Position numbers and translations under genes: made by a program
Part shown: piece after piece, positions 9,721-23,100 of the stretch
How the letters are laid out: each line of letters opens with the position of its first letter
How positions within the stretch are numbered: the first letter of the stretch is position 1
DNA from: Corallium rubrum
Lineage: Eukaryota > Cnidaria > Anthozoa > Scleralcyonacea > Coralliidae
Assembly: GCA_964035015.1 (NCBI GenBank)
Contig: OZ035997.1
Location: 87,449,483 to 87,513,482, forward strand
DNA: 64,000 nucleotides
Direction: 5' to 3'
Notes under the pieces: model-generated
What the model was told of the DNA's origin: nothing
Seen by the model: the letters and a program-made list of their open reading frames with translations, nothing else
Database searches by the model: none

Positions 9721-12700
9721 CTAAAATCAATGAATGAATCAATTGATCAACTAAAAATTATCACTGAAATGTAATCCAGTCCACCCATCTAAAAAAATTG
9801 TATACATGTAGTAGCTAGGTGATTAGAATGGTGCATTGGTGTCTGACTTCAGAAAGGGAAACAGTTGGTTGTCAATTTTTAAAAATATAAGAACCGCGAT
9901 CAGGTTAAAACTCGATCAAACAATAATACGTAAAACGAGGGGGTGGGTGGGTGTGGGGGTGTGTGTGGGGGGGGGGGAGGTGGTCGAATAGGGGTACGAA
10001 AATCCGACGATCCGTAAATTTTTTTTGGGCAAATCCGCCCTTCTTTTTCGTTGAAATCCGAATCAACAGTTATCAGTTCTGTTGAAGTTTACGAATTCGC
10101 ACGATTTGTACAAATTTAACTTTAACATGCTGACAATTACTTCAACTTGTGCTAACTTGTCTATGTCTATGATAATTTCTTTTGTTCATGGCAATGACAA
10201 TAAAAGATCGTCAGTCATATAATTTGAACAATAACAAGCAAAATCCACAATCCGAGATAGGAATAAGATGATCCAGGGTCCGTTGCAGTTGCATTACTGG
10301 GGAAATACTGCATTATTGCCAATAATGGGGCAATCTGCAATCCGCCACTTTTACGGGAGTCACAAATCCAACAGAAATTTCGATGGAACTGGTTTTTAGG
10401 CCAAAATCCGCCGATTCCTAAACTTATTCAACCCCCCCCCCCCCCCCCCCCCCCCCTAAAACGTTCTCTAGTTGAAATTTTTATTGCAATGAACTTTCAG
10501 CTGTCAGCTCATCTATACAGCCTTCAACGGATCTATAGTCAGGTTAGACTTAACAGCTGAAAGCTTGTTGCAAAAAAAATCTTCATGTTTGAATTTAGTA
10601 TTATCTCACCATAATTTTTTGGACGAGAATTCCATGTGCATTTAAACATACACTGCATACTGTAAAGTGCATTGTACAGTATTATTTACACATACAGTTC
10701 TCAGACTAAGATACCTGCATTGTACTGTATTGTAAATGGTGCGGAGTTTAGACAACATTCAGGGGGCAATGCATGTGGAAAAAAACTGGCAAATCATTCT
10801 CTGACAAATAACAAATCCCCCCCCCCCCCCCAACATTGGGGCAAAGTCTCAGAATGATCACCAGGTGACCAACTGGCCAGTTAAGGAGATGAACTAGGCC
10901 ATAACGCAAAGAAGTTGCAGGGCCCAATTTGCACTATACTGCCAAGTGAATGTAACCTAGCTAACCCTAAAAATCTTTGAAATTTGGGTTAGTGAAACAC
11001 CATTTCCTACATTTCACGGGCACTTTTGACCAACATATAACAAACCCTAGATTCTTTAAATCATTTTTTTTTTCACAGCGTAGTCTACAAAAATATCTTG
11101 ATCATTTTTTATGAAATATTCCTTCCCAAATTATCCTTTTCACCAACTACAGTATGTCTACATATTATCTCATATTATTAAGTGAGGTTGAGAGCACACT
11201 GGGCCCACCAAGATGCGGGGCCCAGGGCATGTGCCCTTTAGGCTTAACAGAATGCTGATGGCCACAGACTCACGCTACTTCAAACATTATGCTACTCATC
11301 ATTGACACAATCATGTACATATTTATAAACAACACACAAATTCACAGAAATTCAGGCATTGAAAGGAAAGAACCTGGAGAGCTGTTATCCAGACTGGGAT
11401 ATAGCTGGCCTAGGCTATTACAATGCAAGTAATTTGATCTGATGTTAAGAGAGCAGTTCAAAATGTCTGTGAAGAATTAGGAGATTATGTATTAACAAGG
11501 TATTTAATCAAGCAGCTCAGTTCTAAAGTTTAAAGTGCTTATAATGAAATGATTTGTTTTGCTTTTTATATTACTTGATAATACAGTATAAAATTATAGA
11601 AATTATAGAATATTTGTACATATGTTCATTTAATATTTACATTTTTGGAAAACTAGCAAAGCATTCTGGTACTTGTTCAACTTGTATTGACCCAATGCCA
11701 CCATAACTTTAGGCCACTCCAAATTAGACTTTACTTTCCCGTCCACCCCTTCCTGAGAATTGACAATTTTATGTTGAAATATGTTATGTTGATAATGCAC
11801 AAATCACACGGGCCCCTTCTAGGAGTCACGGTCACGGGTAATGGGGTGGCAGGGGGCTGGGCCCCCACTTTTTTGGTGGTGGTGGTGGTGGTAGTGGTGG
11901 TGGTGGGGGGGGGGGGCAGAATATGTTTGCACCCCCCTTCCCCCCTTTTTTTTTAACAAGGCCAGTAAGAAACAAGGCCAGTAATAAAGTTATGATTAAC
12001 AAAATCACTAACCCTGGCTAACCCACGACTTTGAATAAAGATATAATAAAGAAACTTGAATGCAGATATTCAATGTCTGGAAAAGTGTGTTGTCTTTTGA
12101 GTATTTTATGACGTTTTTAGACCTTTAGAATTATGTAAATCCTTGTCCTAAAATGCAGGAAATGGCATTTCAGAGACTCTAGAATTCAGAGACTCTAGAA
12201 CTCTAAAATTTCACAGGGGAGCACGCCACTTTTAGTGTTGCTCTGACACCCCTGCTTATATGTCATTGCATGGTCATTGACCATTTACAGCAATTACTGC
12301 ATTTTCCGAAATTTAAGGTGTCTTCAAACCTGCAGTGAAAAACAACTCTGACCCTTATCTCCAAATAGAATAGTCTGTCCCTAATAATATCCCTTCATCA
12401 AGTTCCACTTGTTCGTGGTTGTGTTAAATTACATGTGAAACATTGCCAAGATCATGACAGCAGTCAGGACCGTGATAAACCTGGATCATATCAGAATTAT
12501 ATACTGGTACATGAAATTTAAGTGAACAAACGAAAATAAGTATTCTTAACACGCCTGAAAGCATTACCTTGGTTTGAAAATAACGTTTTTCTTAAATAGA
12601 AATACTGTAACACATCTAACTCTGTGTGAGCTATATCATCTATTAAAATATGACGTGTCCTTTTAGAGATTCAGCCACTGTCACACGCGATTTATATAGT

Positions 12701-13125
12701 ACGTTTATGTCAGTTACACTGGAAAGTGAAAAGTGGCCTCTTTCATGTTGCTGATGATAAACTACTTAGAAACAAATCTACTAGTTAAATAGATAGAATG
12801 TTATTTTCATCGACTGGAGACGGGACTATTGTACAGTAAAACTATAAACAGTCTGTCATGGCATTTGAATATACGTATTCCACTTTAAATGTACGAACGT
12901 ACCTTCAACGATCTCTCGAAATTTAGCTTCAGCGTCTTTCTCTTTATTTTTGTCAGGATGGTATTTAACGGCTAGTTTCCTAAACGCCTTTTTTATCTGT
13001 CTTTCCTTGGCGTCTCGGGGAACACCGAGTATTTTGTAATAGTCCTTGCCTGCCAAAACTAGGTCCAGTTCAGCGACAAAAGCGCCTACGACCGCAGCTA
13101 AGAAAAACAAATTTTCGCACTGCAT
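9299..13125 (-). CDS. DNAJB9: DNAJB9/ERdj4-type ER J-protein (2 exons)
   Basis: Join of 13125-12903 and 9720-9299 on the minus strand, 214 residues (human DNAJB9 is 223). The product is a soluble ER-luminal Hsp40 that stimulates BiP during ER-associated degradation and the unfolded-protein response. The N-terminus is a hydrophobic signal peptide. Residues about 27-93 form the J-domain with the HPD triad (YHPDKNK). A Gly/Phe region follows, with the diagnostic [15 protein letters not shown] phrase and an FSFGGFDD motif. Splice sites are GAAG|GTACGT and TTTTAG|CTTACG, phase 1, and restore the conserved EAYEVLSDE. The tail carries a run of six Asp and three GDF repeats not present in the vertebrate protein. 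It is divergent with CRBN. Confidence 0.9.
9930..10456. repeat. G-run and C25 bounded repeat in the DNAJB9 intron
   Basis: The left end is a G-rich tract (9939-9980). The right end is 25 consecutive C at 10432-10456. Flanking phrases (TCGAATAGG on the left; TTATTCAACCC on the right) are roughly inverted, suggesting a degraded inverted-repeat element. The G tracts have quadruplex potential. More homopolymers follow: C15 at 10817-10831, and a GGT repeat plus G run at about 11874-11917. Confidence 0.5.
10457..12902. other. Rest of DNAJB9 intron
   Basis: No gene is seen. It includes C15 (10817-10831), a GGT/G tract (11874-11917), and at 12,153-12,240 a degraded copy of the transposon fragment found at 5,690-5,822. 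Confidence 0.6.
12903..13125 (-). CDS. DNAJB9: DNAJB9 exon 1
   Basis: Encodes the signal peptide and most of the J-domain up to EIVE. The ATG is at 13125-13123 and the donor GT at 12902-12901. The 223-nt length leaves phase 1. Confidence 0.9.
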
Positions 13126-13998
13126 TTGTCCTCGTGTACGTCGATTAAAACGGTGGACGATCTAGTAAGAATGTTGTCCTGACAAGAGACTCCAAAACAC
13201 TGAAGATTATGTCAGAATGTGAATTTTTCCCACTCTGTTTATCTCCACAGGCCACAGCTTACGCCGCATGTTTTGATTGGTTTTGTGTTTCAATTTTCTG
13301 AACAACTTCGGAGATGTCCGGGGAGGTGTCGGATTTGCGCTACACAAGAAAACATCTGTCAAAAGCCCTCTCTCCTCCGCAGAGGCTTCTTGAGCTTTTT
13401 TGAGCTCTTCAATATATTGAATATATTGCAGGGACTGTAGAGCAGAGTAATGCGGTAGAGGGTACCATTGCCCTCTAAGTAAGGAAAACCAAATTTTCAC
13501 CGGTTTTCCTCATTTTTCCCCATTTCCATAAATTTATTACTCTGTGCTCTATTGTCTATAAACCAATTCGTTTTGAAATAGATTTGTAATAAATAATGGT
13601 AGTATTTAAAAAAAAAATACATTTGTCCGTGCATATGTATATATCACATATTGAAAACGAATCTATTGTAAAATATCAATACGCAAATTCAAACTTCATG
13701 CATTGTAAGTTTGAAAATTACTGGTACAGAAAACCGCTGCGCGGTTATTACGCAGCGTCAGTCGGTTATGCTGAGTTTATAATTTATTCTTGCATTTTTG
13801 ACAATAGAAATTGACTCTTGCTTGTTTGTCAGCTGAATTTTAGTTTATGAAATTATGAATAGTGAGATTGGATTTTTGGTTCACCAATGACGTCATTTAC
13901 GTTCGAAACTTGGAATTCTAAACGAAAGCTGCCGGATAACGCCCGATACTTTCGGCCAATGTGATCTAATTCTGATTTTGTTTTCAAAACAACATAAC
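13126..13998. promoter_or_regulatory. Bidirectional DNAJB9/CRBN intergenic region
   Basis: 873 bp separate the two divergent start codons, so the promoters must lie here. A perfect cAMP-response palindrome TGACGTCA is at 13888-13895, overlapping a CCAAT, about 105 bp before the CRBN ATG. On the DNAJB9 side a CCAAT (minus strand, near 13,276-13,280) is followed 9 nt later by CGGCG, a weak match to the ER-stress element CCAAT-N9-CCACG. Function is inferred only. Confidence 0.5.
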
Positions 13999-14107
13999 AT
14001 GGCGGACGAAGATGACATGGAAGAGGATGGCTACGATGGTTTGGAAGACGTGCACGATGACTCGGATGAGGATTTTTTGCTAAATTTAGGCGAGAGGCAT
14101 TCAGATG
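13999..14107 (+). CDS. CRBN: CRBN exon 1
   Basis: ATG at 13999 is followed by a strongly acidic leader. Donor G|GTAAAG at 14108, phase 1. Confidence 0.9.
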
Positions 14108-17100
14108 GTAAAGTATAAGGTTTTAAAAGCAACGAATATTTCAAACTTAACCGTTGATTTGCAGAATTCTTTTAAACTTACATTCATTCGACATATTTTA
14201 TAATAGACCACCAGCGACTCAGCGAGGTGTATAATTTTTAAACGAATAACGTTTTGTCATGGCGATCTTGTGCGACATTATTGCTAATGCCAACCTAAAT
14301 ACGAGCGCTGAGACGCCTGAGAGTAATGTACTGTTATATATGGCGGGAACGTGTCATGTTTTGACAACAGATATTACAGATTATTAGATACAGATATAAT
14401 CTAACATATTACTTTAATACATACTTCCAGTCCAGTGGCAGTCTACCGAGTAAATGGCAGAACTCGACAAGATATCACGCGTGTAATTACATTTTATCGT
14501 CTTGCAAATGGACTGCAAATACCACCAATGCAATATACATGTATTTCAAATAATTTTCAGATTTGATAAACAGAGGTAGAGCTAGCAAGTACTTTGTGCA
14601 ACATTTTATAAAAGTAGTGGCACTGTCAATAGCCAATTAGTAGAAATTAGGGAACAGCATTGACTGTGGATTTGTGGGACATTTATTTTTGTTTAAAAAC
14701 AATAGGTAAATTTGCCCTCAGCTGTTGATCTCCAGTCCTGTTCTCCTATATTTAAAGATGTTGGTGTGCACAATGATAATGTATGAAAAAAACTTGTGTG
14801 TCCTCTCACTGTACTGTGCAGACTGGCTTAGGCCCTGTTTGTAAAGAGGTAGGGTTACCCTAGCACCTGGGCTACCCTAGCACCTGGGTCAATGTTGCCT
14901 GGGTTTATTTCACAAACCAGATTACAACTGCTGCTTGAGTCAACTGTACATTAGATGTGGTTACCACTGGCACTAATAAGAAGGCTGAAACTAGTAAAAA
15001 GTTGTCCTAGGTAGGCAATTTATCCCTACCAAAAGCATTTACAAGGACAAAACATAACCTGGCTACTAGGGTAACCCTATAGTGGTGTACGTCATAGGGT
15101 CACCAGTTACACTACTGTATCATCCTTGTAAACACAACAAACAAACAAAAACCCAAGAAATGTACAGGTGCTAGGGTAACTGTTACCTCCTTGTAAGCAG
15201 GTCCTTACAGTACATATATACTTCAGGAACAAATTTTGGAACCATGCATGCACTTGATAATTAGAGGTGCTAGTCTCATTCAGTCTGGGACAGACTCTTT
15301 TGATCAGTGTATGGGATTTGATAAGCTTACCATATCTCCCCTTAAACTCATTTCCTCAAATGTTGTGTCCTCCACCACCTCCATCCTGGCAAAAATCCTA
15401 AACAGGATCCTGTAGCATCCTGCTAAGATCCTAAAATTATCAGGATCCTAAATAACTTCCTATTAGGTTCCTAACATTAACAGGACCCTAACCAGAATCC
15501 TGTCAGGATCCCAAAGATTAACAGGATCAGGGTTCGAATTAGAAATTCAAAGTGCATTCGCAAAATTCTCGTGTGATTTTTAGTATTTACCCCCCCCCTG
15601 GAAACGCGTAAACGTTCGTTAAAAAATAGTAGACTTCTATATTAGAACTCAGAGTCTTGACTTCAGTCTTGTTGTTCAGAAGACTGTAAATCACTTTTAA
15701 ATTCGTCATTTCGAATTCAAATTCAAAGATTATATTACATTTTTTTGGTTTTAAAGTAAAATTAAAGACGTATATTTCCACAAAGTGAAAGGATACTCGG
15801 AGTCGAGTGTTAGTAAAGGATGAGTGTCCAACTTTTCTATTTATGATTTCTTTGGTAAAAGAGCACTTGAACTCTTTCTCCCATTTCAGAACAGTTTTTA
15901 ATTCTGCTGAATATTCCATCCCCGCCTGGTGACTGGCGATTGTTTACTTTAATCTACTGTAATTTATTAATACTTTTGCATCGCAACTAATTAACCTTGG
16001 AAATTGACACCGTGAGATCGGAAGATGTGATAAAGCGCATGTGTGCCTAAAAATCGACACAACACATCTCGCAATCCAACACTATTTATTTTTTTTTCGG
16101 CAGGTTTTGCGACATTGTGAAAATACTCACTAAAATATAGGCTATAGTGTATGAAGGTACATGTAGTATTGCCATATTTGGAAAAAAAGTTAGGAATCTC
16201 GCTCGACTGATGAACAAAACACGTATATATAAATTCGTAAAATGTTAATTCGCCATTTGCAAAATAGGTTTTTTGGCATTCGCAAGAACCAAATTTGCAT
16301 TCGCAAATTGCGAATAGCGAGCCGCTAATTCGAACCCTGAGGATCCTAACCAAAATCCTTATAGGATCCTAAAATTAACAGGATCCTAACCAGAATCCTG
16401 ATAGGATCCCAAAAATTAACAAGATCCTAACCAGAATCCTGATAGGTTCCTAAAATTAACAAAATCCTAACTGGAATCCTGATAGGTTCCTAAAATTAAC
16501 AAGATAGTAACCAGAATGCTGATAGGATCCTAAAATTAACTGGATCCTAACCAGAATCCTGATAAAATCCTAAAATTAACAAGATCCTAACCAGAATCCT
16601 GATTGGAACCTAAAATTAACAAGATCCTAACCAGAATCCTGATAGGATCCTAAAATTAATTAACCAGAATCCTGATAAAATCCTAAAATTAACAAAAATA
16701 TCCTAATCAGAATCCTGATAGGTTCCTAAAATTAACGTGATCCTAACCAGAATCCTGATAGGTTCCTAAAATTAACAAGATTCTAACCAGAATCCTGATA
16801 AACTCCTAAAATTAATAGGATCCTTTAACCAGAATCCTGATAAAATCCTAAAATTAACAAGATCCTAACCAGAATCCTGATTGGAACCTAAAATTAACAA
16901 GATCCTAACCAGAATCCTGATAGGATCCTAAAATTAATTAACCAGAATCCTGATAAAATCCTAAAATTAACAAAAATATCCTAATCAGAATCCTGATAGG
17001 TTCCTAAAATTAACGTGATCCTAACCAGAATCCTGATAGGTTCCTAAAATTAACAAGATTCTAACCAGAATCCTGATAAACTCCTAAAATTAATAGGATC

Positions 17101-20100
17101 CTTTAACCAGAAACCTGATAAAACCCTAAAATTAACAAGATCCTAATAAACCAGAATCCTGATAGATTCCTAAAATTAACAAGATAGTAACCAGAATGCT
17201 GATAGGATCCTAAAATTAACAGGATCCTAACCAGAATGCTGATAAAATCCTAAAATTAACAAGATCCTAACCAGGATCCTGATAGGTCCCCCAAATTAAC
17301 AAGATCCTCACCAGAATCCTGATAAAATCCTAAAATTAACATGATCCTAACCAGAATCCTGATAGGAACATGATCCTATCCAGAATCCTGATAAAATCCT
17401 AAAATTAACAAGATCCTAACCAGAATCCTGATACGAACATGATCCTAACCAGAATCCTGTTAGGAACATGATCCTATCCAGAATCCTGATAAAATCCTAA
17501 AATTAACAAGATCCTAACCAGGATCCTGATAGGTTCCTAAACTTAACAAGATCCTCACCAGACTCCTGATAAAATCCTAAAATTAACATGATCCTAACCA
17601 TAATCCTGATAGGTTCCTGAAATTAACAAGATCCTAACCAGAATCCTGATAGGTTCCTAAAATTAACAAGATCCTTTAACCAGAATCCTGATAAAATCCT
17701 AAAATTAACAGGATCCTAGCCCGAATCCTGATAGGGTTCCTAAAATTAAAAAGATTCTAACCAGAATCCTGATAGGTTCCTAAAATTAAAAAGTTCCTAA
17801 CCAGAATCCTGATAGGTTCCTAAAATTAACAGGATCCTAACCAGAATCCTGATATGAACCTAAAAGTAACAATATCCTAAGCAGAATCCTGATAGGAACC
17901 TTAATTTAACAAGATCCTAACCAGAATCCTGATAGGTTCTTAAAATTAACAGGATCCTAACCTAAAGTTCCTGTTAGGATCCTATAATTAACAGGATCCA
18001 ACCAGAATCCTTATAGGATCCTAAAATTAATTTGATTCTAACCAGGATTTTGTTAGGATTCTAAAGTTAACAAGATCTTAGCCAGGATCCTGACAGAATC
18101 CTAAAATTACCAGGCTCGTAGTTCCTGTTAGGATCCTAAAATTAACAGGATCCGAACATTAAGTTCTTGTTAAGATATAGAACTAACCGGATATCCTAAC
18201 CAAGATCCTTAAATCAACAAGATGCTAACCAGGATCTTAGTAACATCTAATAGCAATAACGATCCTATAAACAAGATCCCAGTGAATGCGTATGTTTTCT
18301 TATCTTAGGATCTCATGACTTATGCCAGATTCTAGAGGCTCTCTTCACAGCGAAAACTCAGCAAGAATAAGCGTGACAATCTAAGTATATCTGTCTGTTT
18401 TGTGTTAACTGTCAGCACATGTTGGGCAAGCAATTCTAAGGGGTTTTTTTTATCCGGTAACAATTTCAATAGAAAATCTCTCGATACCGATACACTGTAT
18501 ACTGTAGGTGATAGATACTATTAAAGCAGAGAATGTCAGAAAAACCTGCAGTAGCAATCCGTAACTTCGGCGTTAAACGCAACGGGAGATATCACCATGG
18601 AAATTAATGAAGAAAGTCGGACAGATCGGGTACAAAGAGCAACGTTTGCTTCTTTTGTCCGTTGGAAGTTCCCGTTTCTATGATTGAAGGCAGTATTTTT
18701 AGAAGAACAATAAGTTATTATATGTTTTTGCTTGTTGATTATAATTGTTTTCTTGTGACCGGTAATCGGGTATTTGAGCAGATTTAGGTTGCGCGCCGCG
18801 GCAAATCGAAGGCACAGCATTTGGGTTCGACATTGTTGTTATCGTAGTTGTGAGCTATTGGGTCGTTGTTTCTATTAGATAGTAAATTACAACCGAAATA
18901 TCGTCTTTTACATCACAAATGCCAACAAGTTGGCCACAAAACTAAAATCAAATGACAGACGTTGTATCTAACTCTGGGCCACCGTGTCCGACTTTTTCAA
19001 TTAAGTCGATATCACTATGGCAATATGACGTTAAATTACCGTATTGTCATAGTGATATCTCCCGTCGCGTTTAACACCGATTTTAACCCAGCAAATGGTT
19101 TCGCAAATATGAACGCTCAGAAAATGATGTATTTATTAATCATGGAAAGCCATGTATTCAATTATACAATGCATTTATTATTTCTATTTTAGAATTGCAT
19201 AACATTTAGTCAGGTCCTGCACGATCTTACAGGATCCTAAAGGATTTTTTACAAGATCCTACATAATCTTGTAGGATCCTATACAAGATCCTTACAAAAC
19301 CCTACAAGACCATGTACAATATCCGGTTATTACTTTGTGTTTTGCGAATATGCATTAGGGTTAGGGTTAGAGTTAGGGTTAGGATTAGGGTTAAGGTTAG
19401 GGTTGGGGTTGGGGTAGAATTAGAATTGGGATTAGGATTAGGTTTGAGGATTAGGGTGTTTTCAGAGTCAGGGTCAGAGAATAAAATATTCGTGCGCGAA
19501 ACACAAAGTAAGCACCCAATATCCTACAGGATCCTGTAGGAAGTTGTCAAGATCCTGTACGATCTGTACAATATCCTACAAGGTCCTGTGGGAACTTGTA
19601 AAGATCCTGTAGGAACTTGTTGCGATCCTGTAGGAACTTGTCAAGATCCTGTAGGAACTTTTTAAGATCCTGTAGGAACTTGTAAGAATCTTGAAGGATC
19701 TTGTATAGGATCTTACAGGATCCTATTGGATCTTGCACCACCCTGATGTGTGCACCTGGCTCAAAATGTATTTGTTGACTGATTAAATGAAAGTCTTGTT
19801 ATATTCAGGTGACAAAAATTGCAATGTCCAGTTGCGCATCTTTACGATGGCTAGTCAATTGTTGAATTGTTGACAGATAATTTAATTGGCTATATACACA
19901 GATGACAATATATATAATTGAAATCTGAAATCTGAAGTATTTCTTTTCTTATAGGTACTGATGCGGATGATGACGATGATGATGATGACGAAGAAGAAGA
20001 AGTTGATGGGAATAAAGATGACAAAATCAATTTTGACCAATCTCTTCCTTCATCTCATACAGTAAGTCATTGGGCATCTTTAGCTAATTTTTCCATTGTC

Positions 20101-23100
20101 CAGAATTCAGATAATTAGTACTTGAGTGAATACATAGAAAAATGAAAATACCGCACTGTGTATAGACCCAGGGAAAAAATCAAATCACAGTATATAGTTA
20201 ATATTTACCAACTGAAATGGTGATATTACAACTTTGTAATAAAGTCGAAATATTACCGTTTCATTTGTTGTTTTGTTTTAGGTCATGAATATTATGAATT
20301 TGAAGATGTTTATTTTCGGTTTATGCTTTGTCTTTATTTACCAACTGGCATCCGTTGTTATGAGCTTCTGCTACGAAACATTTGGTCTTTATAGGGGCTG
20401 TTTACATGGGAGCTGGGACGGGACAAGTAAGCGGGATGGGACGTTTTTCATCCCGGGTTTATATGAGAATGTTTTCAGGCGGGACAATTGCGACCGGGAC
20501 GTTTCACAGCTAAAAAGCGGTAAAAAACACGGAATAACAGCGAAGTAGATAACAAATCACAACCTGACGTAAGATTTTGCAAGTAATATTTCATAAACGA
20601 GTGGGAGTGTTTTACCAGGGGTTACAAACACGAGAGGATAATGAAAATCACGAGGCCGTTAACCGAGTAATTGAAATACACAAGTTTATGAAATAGCTTC
20701 TCAATCGTCTATTATAGTAGAATTTGAGGGAGTTAATTGGTGATATTGGTTTATATTATATTAGACAATGATGTATATTAGTACCCAATGGTCTCATGTT
20801 GAATTTAGTAATAAACGGTTCTTTGTTTGTGCCTGATTTCTTAATTATGAATTCAGTTTGCACGACCTTTACCGGGTTTCAAAACTTATGCACATGACCA
20901 AATATCTTTCTTTGATTGGCCAATTAACTCGTGAATTAGTAATGAGTTTGAGAACGTAGTTAACGTAAACCATAGTCAATCGAGATATGGTCTGGAAACT
21001 CAGCTAAGTCTTTGGTCTATCTTTTTGTTCGCGTTTATGCATTTTTGTGCACGGTCACTGAACACATTGTATTTTAGTATAATGAGCGAATTGTCCAATA
21101 ACAACGTTTCAGTCCAATCACTCAACCGTGCTATTTAAATATTAATAAATCTAAAACAAAGGATGTGCACGGTGTAAGGTACGGTTCAACATAAAATCAC
21201 AGCTCATTATAGGCGCTTTGAAGTTTGCCGAGTTTCCAGACAATATCTCGATTGACTATGCGTAAACGTAAACAATGTAACGTAAAAAAAAATGTTACAC
21301 ACATTCTCTCGTTTTTGTTAAAGTATACGTTTAACAGTGTAGAAAACGCGTGACGCTTGAATGGACTACATGATGTATAAACTTTAATAGAAACAACTGA
21401 GAGTTCAATCTATATGTCTAGTACATAAGATAACTACAACAACAGGAAGTAAGCCCCTCAGAGAGCGTCTGGATAAATAACTACCTGTCAAGATGATTGA
21501 TGATGTTCTCTTATTTTCGCGCGTTAACCTGAATTAATATTAACACTCCCTCTCGAAAATAGAGAACTATATATGTAAGTCTTTAATCTAATAAAGTATT
21601 ATCGTGTCCGTCAACTATTCAGATAACATTAGTTACGCCCATAAGGTCTCTGAAACGTTGAAATAAAGTCTTTCCTAATGCTTTAGTTAATAGGTCTGCT
21701 ACCATCTGGTCTGTAGGACAATGTTCCAAGGTGATTTCGGAATTGTCGACCTTTTCACGAATGAAATGATGCTTGATGTCGATATGCTTCGTTCTGGAAT
21801 GATACTTTGGATTCTTGGATAAGGCTATTGCTCCTTGGTTGTCCTCTTTGATGATTGTACTTTCTTCTTGAACAAAGTTGAGATCATGAAGTAATGCACG
21901 TAACCACACTGCTTCTTGACATGCAAGGGATGCTGCAACATATTCGGCTTCTGTTGAAGATAAAGCCACGGTACTTTGTCGTTTACTAGCCCAGCTAATA
22001 ATTCCACCACACAAAGAAAATAGATATCCCGACTGAGATCTCCGTCCATTTGGGTTACTACCCCAATCAGCGTCAACAAATCCAGATACTCGTACTGTAT
22101 CTAGCTTAGAACCATCGAATTTAATTCCATAATCCATTGTTCCTTTAATGTAACGCAGGATTCGCTTTGCTGCTTTCCAATGTTCAAGGCCTGGATTTGA
22201 ACAGAATTGACTAACCACTCCTAAAGCATGTGCAAGGTCAGGTCTTGTACCAGTTACTGCATAGGTCAGACTACCAACAAGTGCTTGATACTTGGTCTTC
22301 TCTATCGGATCTCCCTCATTTGGCAATAACTTTGTGCTTTGATCAAGAGGAGTTGAGACTGGTTTGCAATTCTCCATTTCAAACTTCTTTAGTAAGCTTG
22401 TGAGATACTTGGTTTGATGCAGCAGCATGAGCTTCTTGTTTCGTTTGCGTTCGATCTGGATTGCAAGACAGTAGTGGACTTCTCCAAGATCTTTCATTTC
22501 AAATCGGCTCTTCAAAGCTTCTTTCTCTCTGCGCAACATCTTCTTGCTGTTACTTGCTATTAATAAGTCATCAACGTACAAGGCTACCAACATGAAACTG
22601 TCTCCCTCTCGCTTTATGTAGAGACATGGGTCGGACTTGCACTGTATATACCCTGAATTCTTGAGAAATTCGTCGATTGTATTGTACCAACATCTAGATG
22701 CTTGCTTTAGACCATAGATGCTTTTGTTCAACTTGCAAACCAAATGTTCTTGGCCTTTCTCAACATACCCTTCAGGCTGCGTCATGTAGATTTCTTCTTG
22801 TAATTCTCCGTTAAGAAATGCTGTGGAAACATCCATTTGATGAACTTCTAAGTTCAATTGATTTGCTAATGCGAGGATTGTACGGATTGATGTGTAACGT
22901 GCTACAGGAGAAAATGTTTCCCCGTAGTCTAGACCAGCTTCTTGCGAAAAACCTTTTGCAACAAGACGGGCTTTATGTCGCTCAATAGATCCATCAGCAT
23001 TGTATTTCACTTTGAAAACCCACCGACAATCAACTGCATTGCGTCCTTCCGGGAGTGGTCCAAGTGTCCAAGTGTTATTCTTTACGAGAGATGAGTATTC

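Noticed and set aside
15400-18300. CRISPR-like regular repeats
   Set aside because: Repeat units are contiguous and degenerate without unique spacers, in a eukaryotic intron.
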